From: Paratinospora sagittata
Lineage: Eukaryota; Streptophyta; Magnoliopsida; Ranunculales; Menispermaceae
DNA: 64,000 nt
Direction of reading: 5' to 3'
NCBI GenBank assembly: GCA_035771175.1
Contig: CM069604.1
Coordinates: 14,881,115 to 14,945,114 of the forward strand
Of this stretch, positions 20,441 to 33,002 are shown in pieces (position 1 is the first letter of the stretch; each line of letters opens with the position of its first letter). Made by a program: the position numbers and the translations under genes. Below the pieces are notes generated by a model that saw nothing but the letters and a program-made list of their open reading frames with translations, was not told the origin of the DNA and searched no databases.

Positions 20441-21852
20441 CATCAATCTGTGGGTTACGGATGCTAATTATGGTAAATGAAGTAACTTGAGTGCATATTG
20501 ATGCAATCAATCTAACTGCAATTGGATGAATTGATATGAGTATATAGAGAAAATGAAATTCCAAGGCCAGATAACTTTCTCGAAGAGTCTTTCTACCTAA
20601 CCAATCATGAGACAACCAAAGACCGCTCAATATTCATATGGCTACCATTAAGTTTTATTGGAAGTAACACACATCTGATCAATGAGAAAATTACATAGAA
20701 TTTATAGGTGCTAACATATTATATTACATATATGAAGAAGTATTGTCTACAAAAAATTACCAAGCACTATTAAATTTACACAACCATTGAAACCAAAAAA
20801 GGCACTCTATCATAGGTTTTCTCAATCAATTTTTCTTGCTAGCAATAATAAGCAAAGGCAAGAAGTTGCAAGAAGCCTTAAAAAAAGCTTTGTGGAGCAA
20901 TTGCAGAATAGCTTATCAAAAAAAGGCCAAGCAAGGGACATTATACAAAAACAAAGTTATCATTTCTACACAAAATCATAAAATATATTGATACTGGTCA
21001 TAGGTATGAAACAAATAACATGCCTTGCATCCTAGCAAGGTACATTGTGAAGTGTGAACCCATTGCAGGGGTAATTAGATAGGCTCCCAAGGTATTAGTC
21101 CTGCAAAACCATTATACAGATCATACTTCCCCTTACTGGTTATTACAATTTACCGACCATTGCCAAATTACAAAATATAAATGCAATATAAATAATGTAC
21201 CAGTTAGGAAGAGGACTAAATACATGACTTTCCGGAGTAATTAATGCATGGTCCCTTCTATATACACTACGCGTGAAACCCGGTAGATCTGCCAAATGAT
21301 GACAAGAACAATGGAGATAGAATCAAGAAATTATTTGAGCAATTGATTAAGCTTCCAACACTAAACATTTCAATATCAAGTTTAAATATCAAGGACTGAA
21401 CATGCCAAAACACCAAGATTCCATTTCAAGGAACACAAGAAAGTACAATTCTTTTCTCTTGAAAAGAACAGCTCCAAGAACAAGAAGATAAACATTTTTT
21501 GGCAAAAAATCAGGAACAAGTCAATTGAAGTTCAATACCTGTGTAGGGGTTTTAGTGGTTCACGAATTCCAATGAACAAAAAGAACTTGTGTAAATTGTA
21601 TAATTTTAATCCAAGTGTACAAACAACAAGATTTGGGGAATTAGTTCCAAGGAAAGATCAATGAGGAGCAAGTCAAAATTGAACCTTAGTGAAGGTCAAC
21701 TTTTGAAAGAAGTGTAAGGATTGATCCTAATCTTTCAGAACAACAATAAAAAATGGCCGAATCCTAGGATCGATCCCAATCTTTCAGGATCAATGATACA
21801 AAACAATTGATTCTTAGGATTGTCCCAGGGAATCTACTATCAATTGTGGCTA
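20441..21852. other. Intergenic sequence without recognised features
   Basis: AT-rich; short open frames only. No protein motif, tRNA or clear repeat is seen. Confidence 0.5.
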
Positions 21853-23550
21853 GGTTTATTGGAGTTCTTTTTTTTTGCAGGAAACATAAAATATCATTTA
21901 TATAGTAAAGTTCACAGCAAAATCTGGTCAACAGGGACGAGAGATCCCAAGACCAATCACCGCCTATATAAAATAGAATCCCAACTTCTAAGCCAATCAC
22001 CAAGCCCATAACCTAAGGGCAACTTACAACTACTAACCCACACCGAAAACCAAAAAAGGGCAGATTCCCAAACACGACCCACATCATTACAAGCATCATG
22101 GAAGATACTATGGTCCCTTTCATTCCATACACTCCACATAACAGCACAAAAAATCATGCGCCAATAGTCCCATAGCCTAGTCTCCAAAATATCCCTATCT
22201 GGAAAGCTAAAGAGAAAGTCCTCATTCGAGGTCGGCAAAGAGTCCAATTTCCTCATCCATTTGTCCCACACTCCTTTAGTTGAAGAGCATTGCGCCAAAA
22301 GATGATCAATTGTCTTTGCCTCCCTACTGCACAAAGAACACCAACTTGAAGAAATACAAAAGTTAGGCATCTTTTTTGAAGAATATATGCACAATTGAGC
22401 TTCCTATGAGCAGCCAACCAACCCAAAACTTGACTTTAGATGGCACATGTGCTTTCCAAATGAAATTAGAGGGGCCAAAATGGATGTTGACAAATGAGAG
22501 TTCATAGAAAAAAGACTTTGAAGTAAAGTCCCAAATTTATCAACAACCCAAACCAATCTATCGTTATCACTAGATAATCTACAATCTTCAAGATGCTAAA
22601 GGAAAGAAGAAATCTCATAAAGCAAACGGTGGGGGGTATTTCTAGAAAGGTGAAGGTTCCAAGTTCCAACCAATCCCATTCCTGATAGAGTCATTATCAA
22701 CAAAAGATGAGATGGGAGCATTGTGGAGTGAAGAAAGAGAGTAAAGGGAAGGAAATAAATTCCTAAAGCTATCAATACCAAAAGCAGATATCTTCCCAAA
22801 AGTGGAAAGTGTTGCCACTACCAATTTTAAGTCTGATGAACCGAGAGAAGGAAGGGTAGGTGGAGTGAATAAATTTTCAAGGACAACAACAGGAAGAATT
22901 TGAAAGGATACCAGCATCCCTAGCATTTCCTTGCAAACCTTGCCGACTTTTAATCACATGGGCCCAAGAGCATCTTTCACCAAAGTAAACCTCCAAGGCC
23001 ATTTCCCAATGAGAGCCTTATTCCTATTGATCAAATCACCAATGCCTAAACCCTCTTGAGCCAAAGGTCTTTTAACTACCTCCTATCTAATTAAGTGTGA
23101 ACCTTTCGCATTAATCTCCTTGTTCTCATTCTTCCATAAGAAATTCCTAATCAGTCGTTCAATGGATGTAATCGCCTTCTTGGGAAGACAGAAAATGGAA
23201 AGAAAGTAGGTTGGAATCGCCTCTAACACAGATTTCATAAAAGCCATCCGTCCACCTTTAGATAAGAAGCCTCTTTTCCACCCTTCAATACGTTTAGAAA
23301 CAATTCTAATAACTAGATCCCAAAAGGATAATTTGAGGGGGTGAGTGGCATCCCTAAGTACTTCACCGGCCATTGGTCAATTGAGCACCCACACACTTTG
23401 GCCATATTCTCCAACACACTATCTTCCAAGCTAATCCCCACAATTTGTCTTTTGGAACGATTAACACTAAGGTCCAAGAGGAAACAAAAGCTTTTAAGTT
23501 TTAACAACCAAAAGAAAGTCGTCCAGTCCAGGGTTTATTGGAGTTCTTTT
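21853..23550 (-). mobile_element. LINE E: 5'-truncated LINE with 19-bp target duplication
   Basis: GGTTTATTGGAGTTCTTTT occurs at 21853-21871 and at 23532-23550. The element between them is on the minus strand, with its A tail seen as T's at about 21871-21876. It contains only the last part of ORF2. The duplication is unusually clean. Confidence 0.92.
21957..23531 (-). pseudogene. LINE E ORF2 remnant: RT thumb and zf-RVT
   Basis: It reads CGCSIDQWPVKYLGMPL (about 23400), then LSKGGRMAFMKSVLEAIPTY and FLWKNENKEINAKGSHLIR (about 23100), broken sequence from 23000 to 22650, and finally CSLCSREAKTIDHLLAQCS with VMWSVWNERDHSIFHDA (about 22100), ending at stop 21957. At least three frame changes occur. 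The catalytic FADD is not included, because truncation removed the 5' half. Confidence 0.85.
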
Positions 23551-24590
23551 GACAAACTACCATTTAGCAGTCTAGAGTCCATTGTGAGTTAAACGTTCTT
23601 TTTTTATTTTTTGAAAACAAGCACTGCACTCAAATCCCAACTTTCTATTTTGAATTGTTTAGAAGTGCTCTCTGAGATTGTGCTCAAGGTGTGGGGTTCT
23701 TTGAGGATTCAAAGATTGATGTCAATCAAAGAAATTTATTGGGAAAAGGTAATTGAGTTTGAGGATTTGAAAATTCAAGTGTGATCTTCATCTGATGTAA
23801 ATTCTATTCAAAATCCAAAACCAAAGACTCTTTACTTTATTAAAAAGATGAAATTCAGGAGAAAAGCAACTAAATCTATTTTTAATCAAAATCCTTCCTG
23901 TGAGTACAAAAACCTAGAGACTATAGATGATGATGATGAAACTCCATGGACCTAACGAATAATGAATTTGACATAGAATTTTCAAAATTTTGAGATACTT
24001 TCATCTTTTGTGCTTGTTTGAATACTTTTGTTATGTTGGCATCTTTTTCAATAGTTCATGGTGTTAAAATTCATACTTTTGAGGTAATATGTACTCAAAA
24101 ATAATTTATGACAAAATGAGGGGCAATATATCATAGACTTTTCATTTTTACAAGGTGCTCAACATGTTAAGATGATGTTAATAATAGAATCAAATCGGGA
24201 TGAGTTAAGCGGATGAATGTTTCTAGAGTATTATATGATTGACGCATTACATTGAAGTTGAAGGAAAAATTTTAGAAGAGTATTATTTAGCCAACCATGC
24301 TTTACTAAACAAAATATTGGGCAAAAAAGAACATGTTAACAAACTAAATGTAAAGGAATGCAAATAATATGGGGTAAAATATAAAAAGATAAAAATTAAA
24401 AATGAACATATTCATATAATGATAGGAATACTCTCAATCGGAGATATAATGAGATAGAACCAATTAATATGGTTGGGAACATACAATTAGGTATATTCAT
24501 GGGTTGGGTTAGTTCGAGTTTTGGCCAAATACTAACCCAACCAAATTAAATTAGATTGGAAAAAAAAAAATTGAGAAGAAACGGTAAATA
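23551..24590. other. Intergenic sequence without recognised features
   Basis: AT-rich. No coding motif and no repeat border recognised. Confidence 0.5.
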
Positions 24591-24899
24591 TATTATTAAT
24601 ATCATAACATCCATTGTTTACAAGAAGTTGCACCAAAAGTGCATGTCAATTGTTCCACTCAATGAAGCACCCCTGCTCTTTGTACCTATCTTGTACAAAA
24701 CATAACAACCACTAATAAAATTATTAGAATTCACCTACCCACCAAGGATATCCTTTCATTATCCTTAATACATACATGAGGCCCAACTTACATAACAATT
24801 GGAGACTGAAAATCTTTTTGCCCATGGAGAGGCAAAAACCCAAGTGCATGCCATTAGTTTAATCTCTTCCCATAATATGGACTCTTCTTTTGATATATC

Positions 24900-27800
24900 T
24901 TAAAATACTCTTCGATTGTGCTCAAGCCATAGCGACCACATAGTTGCATAGGAAGCAATTAATCCTACCTCCTTATCTGCTTTATCGAGGTTTATATTGT
25001 GGCAAAGAGAAAGACCTTCCTCATAGTTGGTAGGGGGGCGCAATTTATCACCCAAGTATGAGAAACAATTGTGCCAAATCCTTCTAGCTAAGAGACGTGT
25101 AAAAAGGATATCCTCTATGGATTCCCCTTCCTGCAAACAAAACAAGCAACAATGTGGAGAATAACATGTGGTAGGACTTCGCCTCTGCAAAACATCATAG
25201 GTGTTGATCTTGTTGTGGGCATTGGGCAACAAGCCACCCAAACACCTTCACTTTAGAAGGAACCTGCACACTCCATACACGTGAGGCAAGTGGGAAGGCT
25301 AGGGTAGAAGGGGAATCAATAATGAGAAGCTCCAAATATGATTTGCAAGAGAAATTCCCTAAGGTGTTTGGAATCCAAATGAATGTGCCAGGGCAACTAC
25401 TAAGCCTAACTTGTTCAAGTCTAGGAATAAGGTCAATTTCATTTTGTTCCTAAGTGTTAATCCTTTAGGAAGATAAAGGTTCCAATTTAGCGAGCAAGGT
25501 TCGAAACTTCGACTTTGCCCTACACTTCAACCTTTAAAAATCGGAATTAATTTGGGAAAGTTCGAGAAGTCTTGGAGAATTATTGTAAAAATTTGCCAAC
25601 TTAGAGAAGTTTAAAGAATTTCTATATAAATGTTAAAATATGCATAATTACTATTAGAAATGATGAAAACAAACAAAAATAAATACTTTTCACATATAAA
25701 AGCATAAATATATTGGTTTGAAACATGTGTTTTTACATTAACAATGTTTAACGCACATCGCACATTATTATTTACTTGTATCCAAGGATCGTAAATTCGA
25801 TTTCGACTTGACTTCGGTCACTTGAAAATTGGAATTAATTTGGAGAAGTTTAATTCGACGTGGACAATTTTTGTAAAAATTCGCTAACTTACAAATTTAT
25901 ACATATATAACATTTTATAGTTTCTTTTTAAAAAGAAAAAAAAAAGTTCAGAAAATTTTTGTATATATGCTTAAATATCTAGATTTATTGTAATAATAAG
26001 CTAAAAATTAATATAAATAAACACTTTTAATACATAAAAATACCAATAAGTGACCTAACAAAATCAATCTTGTTAAGTGGGTTGATGAACTTGAAATGGT
26101 GGTTTTTGGTCTTAATTCATTTTCTTTGTTTTGATATTTAATTTTGTGGTAGCTTGCTTCTCAACCATATACTTTGCTAGTTTGAATTCCATCATGCTTA
26201 ATTTATTAGTTTATTATTTAAATGTATTTTTTTTAATCTTGTTTTATAAGAGTTAACTAAAAGAAAATGGTTTTGGGAACTCTTTTAATTTATTTTTAAG
26301 TTTTAATCTTATTTCAACTTTATTTATTTATTTATTTTACTTATTTCTTCTCTTTTTGGTAAAGGATATCCCATAAACTACATAATTTGTTAGCTTGTTA
26401 AATTATTTTTTAAAATTTATATTGCTATGTTGGTTGATGAAGTTGAAAATAATACATAATTATTGATATTTTTTTGTTTTCTATTGATGAAATAACATTT
26501 TTTTACTTCTCTGTTGAATTTCATCGAATTTTGTTAAATTTTATCGAATTTTGTAGAATTTTATCGAATTTTTGCATTTTTGAATTGAAAAATAAAAATT
26601 TTATCGAAGTTTATCGAATTTTATCAAATTATTTCGACGAATTTTTGCATTTTTTATTTTACATCCACTTCGCACTTCGATGGTAAAAAAAAAGGGAAAT
26701 AATTCATGGAAGTTCGCTGAATTTCGGGGAATTTTTTAACCATGTTAACGAGGGTTCAGAGTTGGGAGAGGAATTCTTCACAAATGAGGCTATGGGGTTA
26801 TGTAAAGTGGAGAGCCGAAAAAGATTAGGATATAAAGCGGCAAGGGGTGAATCATCCAACCATCTATCCTCCCAAAAGCGGAAAGTGTGACCATCTCCCA
26901 CCCGTGGCTTAATGTGATGAAAGAAGTCTGTGGGTGGCTAGGGAAGAAATAAACTTCCACAGGCTCCAAAATGAAAAACCTCTACACCTTTTGGAACAAT
27001 CCCTTTCAGGCCCCAACCGAATCTACTACGTATCACTTGTGCCCATAATGTGTGTTGCTAAGCATTCTCCGAAGCCACTTTGCACAAAATGCTACATTCC
27101 TCCAAGAGATGTTGTCGATACTGAGTCCTCCTTTAATCACTGGTCTTTTAACCACTTCCCATCTTATTCAGCTCTGCTCCACAAAAATGACTTGAACTTC
27201 TTCTCGATATGATGGGCCACCCCTCTAGGTATTTTGAATATAGAGAGGTAGTATGCAGGGAGTGCAGATAGCACCAACCGAATGAGAGCCAACTGACCTC
27301 CTTTAGATAGAAAGGCCCTTTTCAAACCATCCAACCTGCTAGAAATTTTTGCAATAACTAGCTCCCAGAACCCAGTGAAGAGTGGATTCCCTCCCAGCGA
27401 CAGACCCAAATACTTCATGGCAAAGACCCCACTGAGCATCCCACATTATTGGCAAGGCAGAGAATCACTTCGCTATCCATGTTGATCCCAGTCATTGGGC
27501 TTTTGCCCAAGTTGACCTTCAGACCTGAAATCCCACTAAAGCAATTAAGTATATAATATATTAATGGCGTTGACTACAGTCTCCTCCTCTCCACTACGTA
27601 GGAAAAGGGTGTCATCAGCGTATTGCGGCAATGTCACCTCCGCTTTGTTATACCCCACAAAGAATCCTTTCACCAAAGATGTTTGTCGTGCTCTATTCAT
27701 TAATTTGGCTAATCCATATGCTACAAGTGCGAATAGAAAGGGGGAAAGTGGATCTCCTTATCTCAGCCCGCGTTCGCCTACAAACTTGTCCCTTGGTCTG

Positions 27801-27925
27801 CCATTCCCCACTACTGAATACGACACCGAGGAAAGAGATCCCACAATCCATCTAATCCAAGTGTTACCAAAGCCGAACTGGCACATCACAAACTCTAAGA
27901 AGCCCCAATCCAACATACTACCTCA
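24900..27925 (-). pseudogene. LINE G ORF2 remnant
   Basis: It reads MLDWGFLEFVM (about 27900), GERGLR then a stop and GDPLSPFLFALVAYG, PQYADDTLFLRSGEETVV (catalytic pair YADD, about 27610), MKYLGLSLGGNPL and LSKGGQLALIRLVLSALPAY (about 27280), then GDGHTFRFWEDRWLDDSPLA (about 26870). After the insert comes CLFCLQEGESIEDILFTRLL and MWSLWLEHNRRVF (24900). It is non-functional. Confidence 0.82.
25496..26745. mobile_element. AT-rich, hAT-like non-autonomous element in LINE G
   Basis: A 1250-bp insert starts AAGGTTCGAAACTTCGAC; the reverse complement of its right end reads ACATGGTTAAAAAATTCC. Flanks TAGCGAGC (25488-25495) and TAACGAGG (26746-26753) form an imperfect 8-mer duplication. Near both ends TTCGA/TCGAA words are frequent (TTTTATCGAATTTT repeated around 26520-26640). 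A related stretch recurs at 30408-30960. Confidence 0.5.
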
Positions 27926-29519
27926 TTGTATTCAGGATTCCATGCGCAGCCAGAATGGTTGAGGGATATGGCAAGTCATTTGGGGTGTTTTGTTGTTCCA
28001 TGGCCTATGAAGTATTTGGGAATGCCGCTAGGGCGTAATTCTTCAAGGATTGACTTCTGGGATCCAGTGGTGTCTAAGGAGGCCAAAAGATTGGATGGAT
28101 GGAAGAGATGTTTTTTGTCTAAAGGTGGTCGTCTTACATTAATTAAATCAGTTTTGGATGCCCTTCCAACATACTACCTCTGTGTATTCAGGATTCCCAG
28201 AAAGGTGGTTGATTGTTTGAAGAAGTTGATGAGGGATTTCTTATGGAAGAATGAAGATAAGGTGCATGGGTCTCATCTTGTGGCTTGGAGAATTGTTCAG
28301 ATGAAGGTGGAGCAGGGTGGTTTGGGAATTGGCAATATTTCAACTAGAAATAAAGCCTTGGTTGGAAAGTGGTTGTGGAGGTTTCCTATTGAGCAGGAGC
28401 AACTGTGGGTAAAGGTGATCAGAAGCAGGCATGGGCTTAGGGATAATCTACGGGATGCTGATGTGGCCATTAGGAGTACCTATAGGAGTCCTTGAAAATT
28501 CATTCATTCTGTTTATCCCTCTTTCCTTCCTTTAACCAGACTCAAACTGGGTAATGGTAATTTAATTCGATTTTGGGAAGACTCTTGGTCTGGGAATGTT
28601 TGTTTCTAATCTTTATTTCCTAATCTTTTTCGGTGTTCTAGTCTTTATACTAGGCCTATTTTTGAATTTGTTAGGGATGGTATGTTTGGGGCCGGGGGCC
28701 CTCTGTCATGGGATTTGCATTTGATGGGAAATCTTTCTCTTAGGGCCGAACAGGAATTGGGGTCTCTCCTTAATTGTCTGAAGGGTTGTTATCCTTCAAG
28801 CGACAACGATAGAATCTTTGGCATTGGGATTCCTCGGGTTCATTTTCTACTAAGTCTTTCTTTGATGCTATTCTTAATGCCCCCATTGCTGCCTCCTTCC
28901 CCTATCACAAACTAATATGGAATGCACAGGTACCATCAAAGGTTAAGTTCTTGGTATGGGTAACTGTCCATGGGAAAATCAATACGGGGGATATGTTACA
29001 AAACAAATTCTCAAATATGTGTTTATCCCCTTCATGGTGTTATCTATTAATCTGTGTCGACAGGATGGACACTTATGTTGGAGTTGTCCCTTTTCTAGGG
29101 AGGTTTGGAGTAGGTGGTGCCCCCATTTCCCGGTCATGAGCGGTGTGGGTGATGTGGGCCTCTCCATAAATATTTTCCCCTTTATGAAAAATATTCCTTC
29201 CTTGTCGATAGACCATTGGAAGGTTATGTGCTTAGCGGTGCTATGGTCCTTATGGAAAGAAAGGAATAGGAGGGTATTCGATGGTGTGTTGTTTCCGTCA
29301 GTTAAGGTCTAGGAGCAATCTCATCTCCTTGCTTCCTTTTGGGTAGCAAATAGCAAGCTGTGTAATGGGTTTGCTCTAAGTGAATGGCATAGAGGCTGGG
29401 GCAATTTTGTGTAGATTGATTTGTGTTGTGGTTCAAGTTAGGGACCACTTTTTGTATAGCTTATTTACATACAGATATATACATATATAACATCTTATAG
29501 TTTCTTTTAAAAAAAAAAA
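27926..29519 (+). mobile_element. LINE H: 5'-truncated LINE inserted in LINE G in opposite orientation
   Basis: It begins within ORF2 (PEWLRDMASHLGCFVVPWPM) and ends with a poly(A) at 29508-29519. After the tail, LINE G resumes with codons for DFAKA. The 5' edge contains a short copy of its own interior (see findings). The target duplication is not visible beyond a few bases. Confidence 0.85.
27950..29410 (+). pseudogene. LINE H ORF2 remnant: RT thumb to zf-RVT
   Basis: One open frame to 28495 has MKYLGMPLGRN, LSKGGRLTLIKSVLDALPTY, FLWKNEDKVHGSHLVAWRI and GGLGIGNISTRNKALVGKWL. After a stop at 28493-28495 it continues with FWEDSWSGN, then VPSKVKFLVWVTVHGKINTG (about 28930), SCPFSREVWSRWCPHFP and MCLAVLWSLWKERNRRVFDG (about 29270), and FWVANSKLCNGFALSEWHR to a stop at about 29412. 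Three or four frame changes occur. Confidence 0.85.
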
Positions 29520-29621
29520 ATGCCTTAGCAAAGTCCACTTTAAAAACTACTCAGGCTTGCCTCTAATACCTATAGTCTTCAACTGCTTCATTAGCCACCA
29601 ACATTTCGATGAATGTTGATT

Positions 29622-29687
29622 GAGTGACTTCAATAATCTTAGGGAGGATTGCTTTTAGCCTCCTCCCCAAGATTATTGAAGTCACTC
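29622..29687. repeat. Inverted repeat at the 5' end of LINE G
   Basis: The arm GAGTGACTTCAATAATCTT (from 29622) is the reverse complement of the arm ending at 29686; each arm is about 26 bp with one mismatch, and the loop is about 14 bp. The sense arm encodes LPKIIEVT of the LINE RT; the other arm is the same piece inverted. Confidence 0.85.
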
Positions 29688-29699
29688 CAATGACTTAAG

Positions 29700-31440
29700 G
29701 TTGGTTTGCGTCGAGCTAGTTGGAATGGTCTACTTAATCTATGAATTTTAAAATCTCATTGTCCACTCAATTATGTATTTTAAAATGACATCTTATAAAA
29801 TCATTTCTAACTCAAAAATGAATATTAAATATTTTTATGAGAAATTCTTTTTCATGCTATTTTTATAATGGTATTTTAAGCTATTCAATTATTGTGAATG
29901 ATTATAGTGAAAAGGGTGAATAGAGTAACAAGTAACATTTTTAATTGGTTCGGGTTGGTTTGTCTTAAGCCAACCCAAACTAATCGAGTTACAAATTTTA
30001 AAAGCAACCCAACCCCAATTTGATCTAATATGTAAACCTATCCCATATGTTTCGAGTTTATAAAGTTATTTAGGTTGGCCGATAGGATGAACACTCCTAC
30101 ATGCATTGAAGACCATTTAGATAGGCCAGTTAGAATTAACTATAAACAGTAATGAAGGTAGAATAAGACCTAAAATAATGTGGATAAAGATAATTAAGAA
30201 AAGTATAACTACTTGTAATATAATAGCCCTTGATAGGCAAATGAAGGCAGTGGATTTATGCAATTAACCATATGTAATTGGGAAAAGGCTTTGTTGAGTT
30301 GTTGAGAGCAAGACGCATGAGTAGATTTGTGTTTGTGCAAACTTAGACTCAACCATATGGGTTGGGGGAGGAAGTAGATTTATGCAACCAATCCTTGTAA
30401 TATAACTTGCATCCAAGGATTGAAAATTTGACTTCACCGTAGACTTTGATCACTTGAAAATAGGAATTAATTCAGGAAAATTTAATTCGACGTGGATAAT
30501 TTTTGTAAAAAATCGTTAAATTAGAGAAGTTTAGAGAATTTTTTGCATAGATGCTAAAATATCTAGATTTGTAGTAATATAAGCTAAACATTAATATAGA
30601 TAGGCACTTTGAATACGAAGAAATATTCATAAATGACCTAACAGAATCAATCTTGTTAAGTGGGTTGATGAATTTGAAATGGTTGCTTATGGTCTTGATC
30701 CTTTTTTTATATTTTGATTTTCAATTTTATGGTGTCTTGCTTCTAAACCATATAATTTGCTAATTTCACATTCCACCTTACCTAATTTATTAGTTTATTA
30801 TTTAAATGTATTATTTTTTCATCTTGTTATATGGGGTTTTAAATAAAAGAAGATGGCTTTGGGAACTTTCTCAATGTATTTTTAAGTTTTTCACTCATTT
30901 TAACTTCTTTTTTTTTTTACTTTTGCTTTTCTTGCTAAAGCTATTTTCTTCGTTTTTCTAAAATTACATTATTTTTTTGCTTGTAAGATTTTTTTATTTA
31001 CATGATGATGATGATTAACATAATATTTAGTCAGGCTAGTCTAGTAAACATCGGATCGATCATTAACCCAACCTTTCTGGCGGCTTAAAATACCAACCCA
31101 ACCCCATAGTTAACATTAAGCCAGTTGGATTGGTCTGTCGGGCTTGGTGGGTGGACAAGTTTCATGCACACCACTAGTCATGTCGATCCAATCCAAAACC
31201 TTCAAGGACCCCCCACTCCATCTCACTTTCTCTCTCCCAATTATACTCTAATACGTCCACCAGTTGACAAGCCCACCCGCTAGATAAAACTATAAATAAA
31301 AGTCCTGAGGTTAATTTTGGGCATAGAACTATGTGAGATAGTAAGAAGAAAAGATGGGCACAAGAAGAGGATTACCAATATCAAGGACTTATTACACTAA
31401 AAATCGGTAACATTGTGAAATACTCCTTCTTTATAATAGC
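29700..31440. other. Non-coding; includes a second copy of the LINE G insert family (30408-30960)
   Basis: 30408-30960 is similar to 25780-26340 in the same orientation (for example TCAATCTTGTTAAGTGGGTT and AATTTATTAGTTTATTATTT in both). The rest is AT-rich with CAACCCAA / TTGGGTTG words near 29940-30080. No gene is seen. Confidence 0.55.
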
Positions 31441-32160
31441 AATTGTTTACTCTCATTGAGCAGTGGATTCGTGATTATGGGAGTAGTACAGGTTCCCTTT
31501 ATTGTCAATTTCATAATGATTTTAGTGATTATGATGATGATATGGTGTTTAGACGCAAAACTGGAGAAGTTGACAACGGACTAATCGTATACTTGATCGT
31601 GCTCCGAAAAATTAATACACAATAGAGGAATGAAGAACAAGAGGCTTTTTTTTTTTGTTGATAGATTCTACTTCATAGTTCATACTGACCTCGAAGATGG
31701 AGAGGTGAAAGTGTGGGATTAGTAACTTTGTGATATAGAGTTTCCGAGTTGGTATGGATGTCGTCGTAGGCCTGAGGTGCCGAGCAAAACCCTTCGCCGA
31801 TTGCACATTTTAGAATTCCTGAGGAAGAACATTTGTTCGTATTAGTCTCTCTCGATTGATGGTAAGTAGAAACCAAATATAACACACAAAAAAAAAATTT
31901 AGAGATAAAGATCATCTTCACCGAGCACGAAGAACACGAGAACAACGTATCTCTGCATTTTTTTTCTTTTTCTTTTTTTTTTCTTTCTTTTCTATGGGTT
32001 CCGCCTGCTTCGCAAAGTTTTAGAGAATTGAAGACGGCGGAAGAACTATATAGCGTACAACTTACAAGTGAGGAATGCACAAAGCCGCTGAGTGGCGGAA
32101 GGACCATCCACCAATAGGAGTGCTCGTGCACTTACCATTTAAAAATGCGTATCATCTTGG
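31441..32160. other. Two unrecognised open frames (31443-31625 +, 32131-31673 -)
   Basis: The + frame (60 codons) has an acidic stretch DFSDYDDDMVFRRKTGEV. The minus frame (152 codons) has a Lys-rich middle and a less biased end AIGEGFCSAPQAYDD. Neither resembles a family I know, and they overlap no splice-supported structure. GC content is somewhat higher than the surroundings, so this could be the 5' region of an old gene. Confidence 0.25.
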
Positions 32161-32592
32161 ACGTGTTTAGCCTTGTTTGGGACAGCGTTTAGGCAAAAGC
32201 GATTTTGTAAAAGTACTTTGGGAAAACGCACTTTGAGGGGCAAAAGCTGTTTGGAAAAAATATTTAAAAGTGCTTTTGGGAAAATGTTTTCACTGTAAGA
32301 TGACAATTCTACCCTTTAACAATTGAAAATATATAACCCATATTGATTATAGCTCAATTATAACATATACATAAACTAAACATATCACAAGTTTTAATGT
32401 TCCTACCACACCTCAAAAAAATATTTTTTTTTCTAAAATACTCTCAAATTAATTTTGTTTATATCTAACCCTATCTTTACTAAATTTACCCCATCATAAA
32501 CTCTTATACTATTCGTTACCTTCATCTCACAAACCCTAAACCCTTCATCTTTATCTCATAAACCCTATATCATTCTTTCATTATAATGTTCA

Positions 32593-32889
32593 TACTATTA
32601 TCTTCATACCCTTCTTTCCCTAAACACTCTTTATAAGATTTTACAGCCATTTTTAATGTATTTTTTAGTAGTTTTCTCGAGTGTGTAGAAATCTCTAAGC
32701 AATCAAAGCATTCGATTTTTACCATTTGAAAGCACAATAGCTACTATTATCTTCGTACCCTTCTTTCCCTAAACACTCTTTATAAGATTTTACAGCCATT
32801 TTTGATGTATTTTTTAGTAGTTTTCTCGAGTGTGTAGAAATCTCTAAGCAATCAAAGCATTCGATTTTTACCATTTGAAAGCACAATGG
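32593..32889. repeat. 149-bp tandem duplication
   Basis: The segment beginning TACTATTATCTTC at 32593 recurs at 32742 with very few differences (CATACCC versus CGTACCC; TAATG versus GATG). It runs through CTCGAGTGTGTAGAAATCTC and ends AAAGCACAATRGC. It is non-coding. Confidence 0.9.
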
Positions 32890-33002
32890 CGAAGTGATTC
32901 AAGTTGGGACGAAATTTAGCAATCTTTCTTCAAATTTTTTACGATTTTTTGTGTTTTTTTTGTGTGTATTTTTGGGGTTTAAAAGAAAAAAAAATTGTCA
33001 TT

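Larger units (their letters stand above)
24590..29690 (-). mobile_element. LINE G: old LINE split by a hAT-like insert and by LINE H
   Basis: Pieces in minus order: 29687-29520 (snap-back 5' end, then ILPKIIEVTQSTFIEMLVAN and VVFKVDFAKA), 27925-26746 (rest of RT, thumb), and 25495-24590 (zf-RVT tail). The two interruptions are LINE H (+, 27926-29519) and the insert 25496-26745. Frames are badly broken. There is no clear A tail at 24590 and no target duplication was found. Confidence 0.78.

Noticed and set aside
27564..27962. 132-codon + strand open frame
   Set aside because: It is the antisense of the LINE G reverse transcriptase, which reads correctly on the minus strand (YADD motif).
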